Part shown: positions 48,522 through 59,990 of the stretch, piece by piece | Layout of the letters: the number at the start of each line of letters is the position of its first letter | Numbering within the stretch: position 1 is the first letter of the stretch | Assembly: GCF_003573695.1 (NCBI RefSeq) | Contig: NC_039358.1 | Location: 190,316,418-190,380,417 of the forward strand | Reading direction: 5' to 3' | Source of the DNA: Papaver somniferum | Taxonomy: Eukaryota > Streptophyta > Magnoliopsida > Ranunculales > Papaveraceae | Length of the DNA: 64,000 bases | Translations under genes and position numbers: made by a program | The notes under the pieces: model-generated | Database searches by the model: none | What the model was told of the DNA's origin: nothing | The model's input: only the letters and a program-made list of their open reading frames with translations

Positions 48522-49626
48522 AATACCCCCAACTTATTATTTGCTAGTCCTCGAGCAAATTTATTCTAGAAAATAAAGTCTACACTTAGCATGTGAACCA
48601 AGTCGTTAAACCGCTAGGTGTCCCTAGCGGCGGAGTGTTGTCTCCGGGGGGTTTACCAGAGGTGTACCCACAAAATCTTTACTCCAGACCCTAGCTATCT
48701 ACGCAGAACCTTGGAAGGCACTAAAGAATCTCCTTGGTTGGCATACTTATTGACTACAGGAGGAAGTACCCTGATGCGAAATTCCAATTGATGTACACGA
48801 GTTTGCACTCAAGCATACTAAAATTCATATAAAGTGACAGAGCTCTACTCAGATAGTTTCTGGACATCATAAACCGGAGTCAACCAATCACATGGATAGG
48901 TTAAGAAGATGGATGTAGAGAAAAACGTAGATGATGTTGACTAAGGTGAACCTATCCTAATGGACTAAGATATTGGTCTGGACTAATATCAACACACTGG
49001 CAAATACAATGGAACCAGTGGTCGATAATCCTAACTCTAGGTCAACTCACTGGAAAATACAAGGGTACCGGCGGTCGACTTTATTGTATTTATTCTGGTT
49101 GGTCTGGTGGTCTAGTCTCAATTTTTTTTTTTTTGTGTGTATCTCAGTCACTCTATTTCACCCTAGTAATGGTAAAAAAAAAGAAAGAAGTGATCAGGAT
49201 TCTTTCGATGTTTCCATCACGAGGATATGGCGAAACTACCATGTTTTCTTTTCTAACACCTGAGCTCTGTGCTTTTATGAATAGACTCTTCTAGATGTTT
49301 CCATCTAATAAGATTGGTTCCTCAACTCCTACAACCAAAATGTTCCCATCCACTTAGATTGGTTAGTGCAATCCTTAATAGGCATAAATTTCTAGGCTCT
49401 GGAGTTTATTTATTGCAACTAAAAAGTTTCTCCCATACCCCCAAACTTAAATCTAGCATTGTCCTCAATGTTCTAAAGATAAAATTAAAAGCATATGAAC
49501 AAGGATAAACTGTTACCATTTGAAGCAAAAGAGTTAAGGAAAAATATTACCCTGTTGCATGAGATTGGGTTAACTCCCAAGAAGTGCTAAGTTTAAAGTC
49601 CTCAGCCAGACATCGAAAGGAATTAG
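48522..49626 (-). other. Element F 3' untranslated region
   Basis: From ORF end to PPT. No gene is supported. Includes a poly-T run near 49120. Confidence 0.65.
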
Positions 49627-51231
49627 TTACCTCATAGAATCATATAGAAGTATACGGAATAACTGTGGGTCTTCTGGATCAAAAAGTGCTAACCGCAAGA
49701 AGAGGAAACTGCAACAGACCAAGAAGATACCAAACATACCCTTGTTTAAGACAACTATATCTAGTTCAGGTTCAGGCTCTATAAAAGGGTCTAGATAAAA
49801 TATTTTCATGGATTTCATTTCCTCATAGCTAAGATCTGATTCAGGTATTAGAGTCTGGAAAAACTCAACTAAGAACTTAGAAGCACATAACAACAACCTG
49901 AATAATTGGGGATCCTCTAAGTCAATCAGATTTGACTTACAAAGTTGACCATAATAATGGTCATTCTTAAGAAAATGTGTCGACCCTAGTATCCTAAAGT
50001 AATTAGGTTTAGTCTCAAAACTTAATAATTGACATATCTGAAACTTATACGTTCCCACAATTGGTTGAAAATTTTTTGGTGGGAAAACAAAGTCAATCTT
50101 GGTATCATAGCCTGGGTTAACCACATCAACTAGAGGATGGGTTTCTAACAACTGAACTTCTTCCTGGACGTTATTAGGTTCGGGAGAACTAGTATGAAGG
50201 TAATCTGGCATAATGGTTGAGGCACAAATATCAAGTCCCAAGTGAGGGACCTTTCTAAGAGTTAAAGCACATGGATAATGATAATCACCCCCAAACTTAG
50301 AGTTTTCAGTGTCTCTAGAAAGACTAGTCACAACTTCCCTAATTTCAAGGTCATTAGATTCCTGAAAATGGTCAATTGATTTTTCTAAGTCTGGTTCATC
50401 CTCACTCATCTCTACGAGTTCATTTTCTTTGTCTAAGACTAATGTTTCTAAATCGCTAGACTCTGAAACAATATTCTCAAAAGAAACTCGTTCCTCTAAA
50501 CCATTATTAGCATCGTAATCAAAAGGAAATACTACATCGTCTAAAACGGGGGTATCTTTAGTCAAATCCTCGTCCTTTTGAATAGGTGAATAATTATTAA
50601 AATTATTTGGATTTGAACTAGAAATAATATTATCATTAAAGAGCTCATTGGGAGTAACAAATTCCTCATCACTATGCCTATATATTTCAGATTCTTCATC
50701 AATACTATCCTCATCACAGTCCTCATTATAATAACATGAAAAAGGTCGAACCTCATCAAAACAAGTAGTGTTACCAATTCTAACCTCGTCATCTTGATTA
50801 TGTGAATAAAAACTTTCATTATTTTCAAGGGTGGTATTGGGAACACTATATTGGAATTTAAGACTATCTTGAGAAAATCTTTCCATAATCCTATTTGTAC
50901 TTTCAGTAAATTGCTTGAGGGAATCCTCTAGAGACATCTTAGTTGTTTGCTCTACGAACTCTTCTGGAAGCGGAATATTATAAGTCCCTTTCATAAATAA
51001 CTTCTGTGTTGACTCATTAAAACTCTTGAGAGACTCTTCTAAAGAAATATGAGGATTATTTTGCTCGTATGACCCGTGCGCATGTGGATAGTAATTGGGC
51101 TCACCATGGTATGACCCGTAACCTTCAAAAGTTTCGCGTTCCCAATCACTATTCACACTATGGTCATAAAAAGGATAATGTCCAAGCTGCTCAGTCGGAT
51201 AATCATTGTATTGGCTATACCAGTTTGACAT
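49627..51231 (-). CDS. Element F single ORF, 534 residues, unknown (gag-linker-like)
   Basis: One uninterrupted frame from ATG 51231 (MSNWYSQYND). N-terminal ~60 residues are Tyr/His-rich. Two similar blocks ISLEESLKSFNESTQKL and MSLEDSLKQFTESTNRI lie around residues 60-125 and resemble the helical spacer after gag in Athila-type elements. The middle (150-310) is very acidic. The C-terminal third is more hydrophobic (QICQLLSFETKPNYFRILG) with two copies of an EDPQLFR(L/I)LL phrase. No zinc knuckle, protease or polymerase motif. An intact 1.6-kb frame in an otherwise decayed region suggests recent activity, presumably using proteins from a helper element. Function unknown. Confidence 0.6.
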   Translation of the reverse strand: MSNWYSQYNDYPTEQLGHYPFYDHSVNSDWERETFEGYGSYHGEPNYYPHAHGSYEQNNPHISLEESLKSFNESTQKLFMKGTYNIPLPEEFVEQTTKMSLEDSLKQFTESTNRIMERFSQDSLKFQYSVPNTTLENNESFYSHNQDDEVRIGNTTCFDEVRPFSCYYNEDCDEDSIDEESEIYRHSDEEFVTPNELFNDNIISSSNPNNFNNYSPIQKDEDLTKDTPVLDDVVFPFDYDANNGLEERVSFENIVSESSDLETLVLDKENELVEMSEDEPDLEKSIDHFQESNDLEIREVVTSLSRDTENSKFGGDYHYPCALTLRKVPHLGLDICASTIMPDYLHTSSPEPNNVQEEVQLLETHPLVDVVNPGYDTKIDFVFPPKNFQPIVGTYKFQICQLLSFETKPNYFRILGSTHFLKNDHYYGQLCKSNLIDLEDPQLFRLLLCASKFLVEFFQTLIPESDLSYEEMKSMKIFYLDPFIEPEPELDIVVLNKGMFGIFLVCCSFLFLRLALFDPEDPQLFRILLYDSMR

Positions 51232-52218
51232 CCTAACTGCAAGGGAATTCTAAACAAGCACAAAGAAGGCTGACTCGACTATCTAGCAAACAAAAAGCAT
51301 GATGGATCCACTTAGATTGTTTCTAGACCAGCTTCTAATCCTTCGAAAGGGAATTCGTTACAATTTAAGCAAACCCCTATGGAATCAATCCGAGTCAAAG
51401 TAAGTTGAATAGAGGCGAGGGAAGCTGCGTGGAGCTCTGATACCCAAGGCCTCACCGCATTACAAGGAGGCGCATTCACGCATTCAACTCACAGAAACCA
51501 TCATGAACTTCGAATGACTTTCCTATTAAGCTCGTTACCCTATCGGTCTCATTCTAGTCAGTATTTTAAGCTTAGGTTCGCGTAGGTTACGTGTTCCTAA
51601 GGCAGGCAAGAAGGAAACGGTGATGAAATCCGAGTCCTTATCTTGATTTGGCCAGGCCTTTCCCTTTACTAGAAAATTAAATCCGATTTCAGGTCCTCAA
51701 CATATATGCATACAAAATCATCCAGTAAACCCGCTGACAGGAGATTCGCGGGTGTTTAGAATTCTTACCGCCCTTTCCAGACGGGGGATGAACCGTTGAA
51801 GTCGACTCGGTCCACGACTCCTATGTCATGTACGAACCCGAGGGGCCGAGACAGTATCTAACTGTCGTCCTTCCCTGTGCAGTTTTATTTAACTCAACCC
51901 TTCCTTAGGGTTTAAAAATAATAATGTCCAAAAGTCCAAAAATAAAGTCCACAAATTAAAAAGTCCAAAAATAAAAATAAAAATTACAAAAAAGAAAATC
52001 CTATTTACAGTTTCCAAAAAAATAAAATAATATAAAAAATCTTCTTCTTCATTCCTTTTAGATTTCTCTTTTCTTTCCTTTTCTGGGATTTGCCTTTCTT
52101 TTTAGCACTTTCTCTTTTTCTTTAGCTTAGCTCCAAATCTGAAAGCAAACAAAAATACTAAAACGCGTAAAAAAGAACAAATAAAATAAAACCTAAAAAC
52201 AAATCTATAAACAAATCC
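51232..52218 (-). other. Element F leader
   Basis: No gene seen. A/T-rich with ccaaaaataaa repeats near 51920-51990 and a tctttt-rich tract near 52030-52130. Confidence 0.6.
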
Positions 52219-52236
52219 GCGTCGGCGGCGCCAAAA
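52219..52236 (-). promoter_or_regulatory. Primer binding site of element F
   Basis: Minus strand TTTTTGGCGCCGCCGACGCG just inside the 5' LTR. TGGCGCCG is the Athila/Tat type gypsy primer site. Confidence 0.8.
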
Positions 52237-52238
52237 AC

Positions 52239-53421
52239 TTATCGAATTTTGAATAGTGGTAAATAAGGTTGTCGTTCACTCAGGCTTATTGAAATTGATT
52301 CTAGGCTTGAATATAAAAATACTAAAAATAAGAAATTATATACAAAATATGTCACGGGATGAAGAGTTCACTGGGACTCAGGATTTCACTGCTTTCATAT
52401 TCAAGTGGTTCAAAAATTAATTCTAGACATTTATCGCTCAAACAAAAGAAATATCAACTCTAATATTTTGCCAAGGATAGATTCCGTAAAACATCAATTG
52501 TAAATTACAAGCATAGTGTATCTAAAGCACCTAAGACTAAGCATACACTATCTAACAAGATGACAATTGATTAATAGAAATCATAAATCATTTAAAATCG
52601 GTGCAAAAAGTAAATAAAAGAATTAATCAAATTACCACATTGATGAAATCCAGCTTCCTCCGTCATCCCAATGATGGGTTTAGCTCATTAGGTTGGAAAC
52701 ACGCTCGAAATATAATTTCATTGCTCAAAGTGTTTACAAATAATGAAAATGGTAGAAAATTATTAACGCAATGATTTTATTTTCTCTCCCCAACTCTCCT
52801 CCTGGAATGTGCTCTCTAGCTCTCTGTTTATACACATTACTCAAATATATTCTTCCATAACTCCAAAATCTTCTTCTTTTTAATTAAAAATATCTTCAGG
52901 AATTTTTCCTTCTCTTTATTCTCCATATTTCTTTACTAAACTCATATCTTCTTTAATTCGCAGAATAAAATCCAAGATAAAATCTTCCAAGGATATCTCT
53001 CTTGTTTAATACAAGATAACTTCCTTTTTCTTCAAATTCTTCCTGTTTATCAGGCAAGAAGATATTCTCATCTTAAAGATAATAAATCCTTTACCGGTGG
53101 AACCAAATTTCCCGCAAATATTCTTTTTGAATGTTGAAGATGAAGGGTGCCTCTTATCCTTCTGTTGGGGTGCCGATAGTAATTTGGGTGCTGAGAACAA
53201 ATTTGGGCTGCACATAACCGCGAGTTCCCCTTAGCCAAATTTGAGGTCCGCTTAGCAAATGTCCTCCGGGGATGCCTTTAGCAGTTTTTCGAGTCGATTC
53301 TTCCAAAAACATTTATTTTCCAAAAATACCTACAAACACACAAAACACCAAAATAAGTACAAAATCGAGTACCAACATAGAGAAAATTGAGGACAATTTA
53401 GACACAAAAATGTGTCTATCA
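52239..53421 (-). mobile_element. Element F 5' LTR, full length
   Basis: 1,183 bp. Holds the ~324 bp missing from the left LTR (about 52715-53038), including tatacac and pyrimidine-rich promoter-like sequence. Confidence 0.9.
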
Positions 53422-53426
53422 TGGGG

Positions 53427-54700
53427 TCGGCTGGGACCAAGGCATGGCCGGTTGGCCAATGGTCACGCCCCACACTCCTTTCCTTAATTTTATATTATTT
53501 GTTATGGATTTATGGAAGTACCATGAAATCGAGGAGCTTCCTCGAGACGAAGGAGATTTGATCAGATGAGAGAATTTTCATCAAATCATGGAAAATGATA
53601 AAAATGTATTAAAAATATAAAACTGGCGTGGAACTGACCACGACACGGTCGGTAGGTCGTGTGTCCGTGTTCCCAGCACCTTGGTCAATATTTTTAATTA
53701 TTTATTATTTTCTTCCCTATTTTGCATAGGTTCATAGTTTCGTTGTATTTTGAAATACTCGTTCGTGCGGTGACTGTTAGTGTATCGTCGTTGAATACAC
53801 TTTCACCATTTCTATCGGGGCTTACTTAGAGGTAGATCAGACGCCCGATTGCTGATTATTTATTACTAATTGTGGAATTCAGTGGAGAATAATTCACAAA
53901 ACTGAGTAATAAGATGTTTATTATTAATTCATAGGATCAGCTGAGGATTCGACTACGAATTCAGAATAATAAAGTGAGCATTACCATTCCATGGGATCGT
54001 AGATTCGACCATAGAATCGGAGTAATTAAGATTTATCTATTACCATTTATGAGACCAGTTGTGGATTCGATCATGAAATCGGAGTAATGAGATAATATAG
54101 TTATTGCTATTCTATGAGATCAAGCCGTGGATACGATCATAGAATCAGAACAATGTTATTTCCATTCCATGGTACCAGTCGTGGAGTCGACCATGGAATA
54201 TGAGCAACTGTTATCGCCATTCCATGAGACCAGTCGTGGATTCAACCATGGAATATGAGCAACTGAAATTAGGAATAATTAACTTTGTGGCTCTATACTA
54301 GCAGAGCAAGCTGTCTAGGAGCATTAATTATCCTGATATGAGCTTGTCGGTAAGTCATATCCTTTATATAATCAGGGTAAACTCGTTGTTTGTTCCTGAA
54401 GACGTTATCGCTTTATACTAGCAGAGTAAGCTGTCTAGGAGCCGTTCATCTCGTGATACTACATAGAAATAATCACTGAAAGTGTTCAGTATTCATGAGA
54501 TATGCCGTTGTCCAGTCGTGAGACTACATATCTACATGTATTCTGAGAGAAAGTACTCTCCGTTGAGAGTTCGATGAGAGACCCCTGTCTCCATACTCAC
54601 GTCTGATTGCTGGATCAGAGCTTCGTATAATTACGAGTTTACGATTTTATCCCTTTTCGAAAATCCACCATCTAAATTAAGTCCCCTGCTTACTGAGGAA
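53427..54700 (-). mobile_element. Element E 3' LTR, part right of element F
   Basis: Continues the LTR after F. Contains two more GC-rich ~200-bp units (to about 53690), an array of hairpin-forming units (53870-54270), and a two-copy repeat tatactagcagag(c/t)aagctgtctaggagc near 54290 and 54412. The inner LTR boundary cannot be fixed; it lies somewhere between about 54650 and 55000. Confidence 0.6.
53870..54270. repeat. Tandem array of ~48-60 bp hairpin-forming units
   Basis: About six or seven units of the form ccattccatgNgaccagtcgtggattcgaccatggaat-atgagcaa. In each unit attccatgg is followed after ~18 bases by its complement ccatggaat. The last two units (about 54160-54265) are almost identical, the earlier ones diverged. 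Confidence 0.8.
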
Positions 54701-54984
54701 AGCTGTGTTCCTCAGTCAGCATTAAATGGTGATTTTTCGGCCGTAAATAATACCAGTAATTGAACTTAGTCGTAAGTTGAGACATTACCGTATTTAGAGA
54801 GTATTAGCAAACCACGACTTGATGAAGGCTTCAATTTCATGATTGGAGCGTCGTTTGATGAGCATAAATTGGTGTTGAACCGCTGGTTTGGACGATGAGT
54901 CCGTGGTTGGTTAGGATTCGCGGATCGGGCCCAATAAGGAAATCCTTAGAAAATTAGGTTTTGGAAATAAAAATTGATATAAAA

Positions 54985-56113
54985 GGGATTAATCCTTCTT
55001 TTTTTTTTTAACTCCACGACCAGCTCTTCATCACCTCTCCATCTTCGCGAGCAGGAGAAGTTGAGTTTCCGCCGCCGCCGGTCGCCGTCGTTGTCGTCGT
55101 CGGCCAATTTCCGGTCGGCGCTCCCAGGTACTTTTTTTTTTATGTTTTCTGATTCTAAGACCTTCATTAATTTTTCATGCCTTGATCAAGATTAAATTAT
55201 ATACATGTGTACATATTAGTGTGAGTTTTATGAAAAAACCTCGTTTTTGAAAACATATGTTCGTTCGATTGTTAGTTTTGAAAACTAACTATAATCCCTG
55301 ATTTAGGAGAGATTTTTTTTTAATATATGAACTTAGGTCCAGTGATAAAACTTAGTGTATGAGCTTTCATGTGTACCACTGTTTTATCATAAAAGGAGTA
55401 AATTTTCACGAAATCGAAATAATCCTTCGTTTTAAAGACAAATTACGACGACTCGAAGGAAAATTCATATGATGAACTTGTGTCCAGTGATAAAATTTTG
55501 CTTATGAGCTTTCATGTAAATACAAAACTTTATAATATGTATGAGATGTGAGCTTTCACAATATTTTTGAAATAAACCTTCGCTTTAAAGACAAATAGCG
55601 ACGATACGAAGGAAAATAGTTTTTTTTTTATATGCAGCCGTGACATATATTGTGAAAAATATGATGGTATATTTTATTTGCATGAATTTGTTTTCATTAA
55701 GATAAAATCCTTGAGAATTTATGTAAGCAATGTTGCATTAATTACTGTTTTTTTTGAAAAATCAGAAACGTGGGTTTTGAGGAACCTTCGAAGATAGACA
55801 ATATATTTATGATGAAATACTTTATTGTTGTAAACTTCATAGGTCAGTTGTGTGAATGTTCACATTATGAAAATTGTGTCCGTGATGTTATGAAAAATCA
55901 GTTTCAAAATTAATAAAGTTTCGTTCGTTTTTGCAGTTTTCGAAGAGACGAACGATTTTGAGGTGTTAACTCTACCGTTACTATCACTATTGTTAGTGGA
56001 AGTACAAAAGGTAAGAGTTAAGAGTTACCATTTTTGTCGTATTTCCTTGATTCGTTTCTGGACAGCATAATGAAGTAGAATGTAATGTGGACTTTGCAGT
56101 TGTTTTTAGCAAA
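54985..56113 (+). promoter_or_regulatory. Upstream region and 5' untranslated exons of the PMD gene
   Basis: 54990-55137 is rich in ccgccg/gtcgtc and ends at a donor CCCAG|GTAC, resembling a 5' untranslated exon. A short exon 55937-56010 follows acceptor TTTTTGCAG, with donor AAAAG|GTAAGAG. Acceptor TGTTTTTAG ends at 56109, four bases before the start codon. Between them two related copies of a block (…ccagtgataaaa…atgagctttcatgt… and ccttcg…aaagacaaat…cgaagg) occur at about 55320-55450 and 55470-55620. Confidence 0.5.
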
Positions 56114-59100
56114 ATGACCAATTCCCCAGCCAACGATACTTCAAGGGACGAATCGCATACTGATGATGACATCTCCAGGGATGATGCATGCATGGACGAG
56201 ACCTCCATTGGTGAAGAAGAGGAGGATGCCACTGGCGTGAAGAACATTCTGAATATAGATGACGCATTCTTTGAGGAGGATCCAAAAAGAGCTGAAGCAT
56301 ATCTCAAATCCCCAGTATATCGTCTTCTAATCAACCCTAGGATTGTGACTCAGAATAAGTTGGTGACCCCGAAGATGGTAATACGGCTTTGTCTCGAACG
56401 AGGGCTTTTCCTTGCATCGACAATAGAGTTTAAGCTTTCTCGACGCCCTTTGGAAAAAAATTCTGGATGGGCGAGGCATATGTTGGGCTTCCCTCATGTC
56501 AGGGCTATGCTCAACCAGGCACAAGTGACGAGAGCTATTCAAGCTTCTGGAGACTTGTCTATTAATCATGACGTGAAAAGTATCGTGGCTTTTCTGGCTC
56601 GTTGGTGTGTTCCCACTCACACCTTCATATGTAGATGGGGAGAATTTACTGTTACCTTAGAAGATGTGGCTGCTTTGATGCATTTCCCGATCACAGGTAA
56701 TTTCTCTGGAGGTCTTTCGAATGAGGAAAAAGTGGTTTTTGACACTCTGACAGCTGAGATGGAAGAAGTGAACAAGGCGTCTGGTAGTAAAGGTTGTTAT
56801 GCCCATTGGTTGACACGTTGGTGGCCAAGAGATGAAGTTTTTGATAGTCCCATCTCCGGTATGTTACCTATTGTCGCTTTCTTATGCTTATGGTTATCCA
56901 GAGACATATTCGAAGACAGTGGACATTTGTTGAAGCCTTTCGTAATCCCTTTTGCTATTAAGATGGATCAAGGTGAGAAACTCCCAATAGGTAGATTATT
57001 CCTGGGTTCCTTGTATTCTAACTTAGACTCCTTGGTGTTAGATTCCAGCGTGTCAAATGTCTTCATGAAGATTGAGTGTTATGTTAAAACGATGTTTCTT
57101 CAAGATTTGATGTGGGAACACTTCAAGAATTATACGCCTATCCCACGTAATATCCTACAAGGACCAAATACTGATGCCCGTCACATCTTCGCCGAGAAAT
57201 ATAATGCCCGAATCATGCGTTGGTCTACAAAGAAGCCTCGGTCTAAAACACGCCTTATTGATGTGTTGGATGAAGAATCGGAGTTCGACTTTCATCCGTG
57301 GGTGTCGGTTCCTGATTATGTTTCTCAACCAACGACTTTCAATACTGGAGAGAGCACGACTCTGAAATCTGGTGCTAACCCGAATGATGGTGAGAGATCC
57401 TTCATGTTGAGCTATACTCCTGGTCACTTGTTATCCATTATGTATGGAGAGTGGGTCGTAGAAGGAAACCATCAGTTGATCAGCTTGCGTCTCGTTTAGA
57501 TCACACTCACGTGGAAGGGAGTAGTTATTGGTTTCCTGGTTCTGATAGATTTGTATATGTAACCCCAGGTTATATAGAATTCTGTCATCAACAATTTGAG
57601 AGGTTGCATGAATTCGTGACAGTTAGTCAGCCTCCAGTGAAGATTCCTCCGTCTACTGAGATGATCTCTGGTCGACCAAGACTGAAGTACCTTTTTGGTG
57701 ATAAACGAAAATTATCTCCAGGATGTTCTCAAGTAAGATTCTCCACATGTCTTTTATGAAACCATGGTAACCGTATTTTGATCATGTTATTGAATTCTTT
57801 ACAGGACGGTCGTAGCGTAAGACCTCGAATCCATGCAGATTTTTCAGATATTGGAGAAGTTGTTCACGACGGAGAAGGATGAAACAAAAGTTATAAGTTG
57901 TTACCTAATACCGTGAAGTCCCCAGTTTGTTCTTTGGTGAGTTCCCAATATTTCTCACCGTGACTTTCATTGGTATTAACATTAGAATCATGAAGCCAAT
58001 GTTGTTAATTTTGTTGCAGAATTTTACTCCATCAAGTCTTGAAGGTCTTCAATTTTCTGCTACTGAACAAGCAATCGCTGATTTGAGTAACGAAGAAACT
58101 GTAAGCATTTCTTCACATGTTCAAATGTGGTGCTTCATAGATGAAAATATTGATTGTAAAGGACGTGTACAGGAGGATGTCGTCATGGAGATGGAGAATT
58201 CTGGAACTCAATCATCCTATGGGAATGGGAATGGAGGTAATTCCCAAGATTCGGAGCCGGATGGAAGTGATGTTCCTCTTGTCGTTGATGTGGACAATTC
58301 CAACCCCTTGGACACTTTGGAGACTCCTCAAGTAAGTATATATCCTGTATATTCTTCATATAAGTATAAAAGTGATGACTTTTGAATGAATGAATGAATG
58401 AATGAATGAGAACCCATGTGAATATATGAAAACTTGGTCGAATTTCGTCGTCAGAAAATTCAGAACCCAGCTTTTTAGTAGAAACGCTGTAGAATCTTCG
58501 TCCGGAGTCGGATTTTGATGATCTGTATGTGCAAATTCAAGCCCGGAAAATTTCCAAGCTTTAGAAACGAAGCTTTTTAAGTTTTGAGCACGTTCAGAGC
58601 CTGAAAAGGCGAAATAGTAAACTTCCAGGAGACTTCCAGAACTTTTTCAGATTGCGCATCACTTGATATTTTGGCCACATCTACTCGCGCGTTCAACAGA
58701 TTGTCATGAAATTTTGACATGTCATAGAGGACATCCATACGAAGAGAATGGCATATGGACCATCCTCAGATTCCTTGTATATTGCTCCCAGTTCGTCTCT
58801 TAGTACAGGGAAGAGTTCAGTTTCTTCAAACGGACTCATCGTAAAATGTGTTTTCATGACTTTCATGTTATCTGCTCGTGCCTTGAATGTAGTGTGATGA
58901 ACTTTGATGATATTTCCTTGTGGGTATACTGTGTTTCATAATCTCCTTTGGCGTCGTGACTCTAACCTCATGTAATCTTCGTATTAGGTGCTAAATACCG
59001 AAGTTGAGGATACTGGAGCCAATGATGATACCTCTAAACCTTCCGAAGTTATTGATGAAGAGACGGACATCCATGCAGTTCGAGGCCATGAGAAGGTCGC

Positions 59101-59739
59101 TGCTGATGTTATGGAAAACCATATGGTTGGTGCCTCAGTGATAAAAGAAACCGAGATAGCAGCGGAGAATACCTAAGGAACTGTTGCTTTGGTCGTGGAA
59201 GCCGCTCCAGTGACTGAGAACCATATAATAGTGTATGAATATCCAACTGCAGGGGTTGTTTTCGATACTCCCTTTAACACTTCATTCCCGTATCAAGAAC
59301 TGGTCGGTGGATTCAGCGTTCCCATTGGATATGCACGCTTGTACGAGAGATATGGAAGAAGTTTGGCCACATGATCGTCGACAGGAACCCTGGGCGTGCT
59401 TATGCTTTAACCATGCAAGTAGGCGTTATCTTGCGTGTCGTTAGTGATATGCATACGAGACCCAGGAATACCGTGACTCCAGATATACTCTTTGATTGGG
59501 AGTTTAACTTGGAGAATTTAGAAAGACTTGGCCTCAACGTGAAATGGCTTCGTAAGCAAATAAATGTTATCAAGGATTCATGTGAGAAGAACATACCCTT
59601 TCACAATGATGCTGTGAAGGAGAAGGAGGACAAGATTGCCAAGCTGACCGAGGAGTTCAACAAGGAGAGGGCGGCTTTCCAAATCTTGAAGGATGCTGAT
59701 GAGCGAAAGCCTTTTCTTGCTGATCTCTTGAACTTCTGA
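56114..59739 (+). pseudogene. Plant mobile domain (PMD) gene, antisense to element E
   Basis: Starts at ATG 56114 (MTNSPANDTS) after an acceptor; an upstream in-frame ATG at 56087 falls in the presumed intron. After ~70 acidic residues comes the PMD (PF10536-like, 'aminotransferase-like'): LARWCVPTHTFICRWGEFTVTLEDVAA, LMHFPITGNFSG, YAHWLTRWW, FLCLWLSRDIF. PMD proteins include MAIN/MAIL1, and the PMD-C class is often linked to plant transposons (established). A frameshift lies near 57450-57499. Then splice donors TCAA|GTAAGA (57733), GAAACT|GTAAGC (about 58101) and CTCAA|GTAAGT (58333), with acceptors near 57804, 58020 and 58987. Stops near 57880 and 59174 and a frameshift near 59370 show decay. 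The end (to TGA 59737) is a Lys/Glu coiled coil. Confidence 0.8.
58383..58410. repeat. (TGAA)n microsatellite in PMD intron
   Basis: Six to seven tgaa units just after the splice donor at 58333, in a ~650-bp intron (58333-58987) with no other feature I can name. Confidence 0.85.
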
Positions 59740-59990
59740 ACTTCTGAGAGATGTGAGGTTTATACTTGGGTTTTGATATTTAGATGGTTTTGGATTGACT
59801 GATGGCTAAGGATTTTCTTGTAGATTTTATAGAGATTTTCTTTCACGAAATATGAACTGAATTTTGATAAATTGCTAAATTCAAATACTGATTGCAATTA
59901 TTGCAAATGTTTTGGAGGAATTGAAATACAAATGAAAGAAAATCTTAAATTTTAAATCCAAACGCCATGAATGCTTCGAACGCCCAATAC
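59740..59990. other. Gap between PMD gene and integrase remnant (convergent 3' ends)
   Basis: AT-rich with no gene. The PMD gene's 3' end and the minus-strand pol remnant face each other here. Confidence 0.6.

Larger units (their letters stand above)
47663..53421 (-). mobile_element. Element F: non-autonomous LTR retrotransposon, 5.76 kb, minus strand
   Basis: Flanked by perfect 5-bp target duplication TGGGG at 47658-47662 and 53422-53426. Left (3') LTR 47663-48521, right (5') LTR 52239-53421. Ends on the minus strand are TGATAG...CGATAA, so not canonical TG...CA. Contains a single long ORF and no pol. PBS and PPT are both visible. Inserted inside a tandem unit of element E's LTR. Confidence 0.93.
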
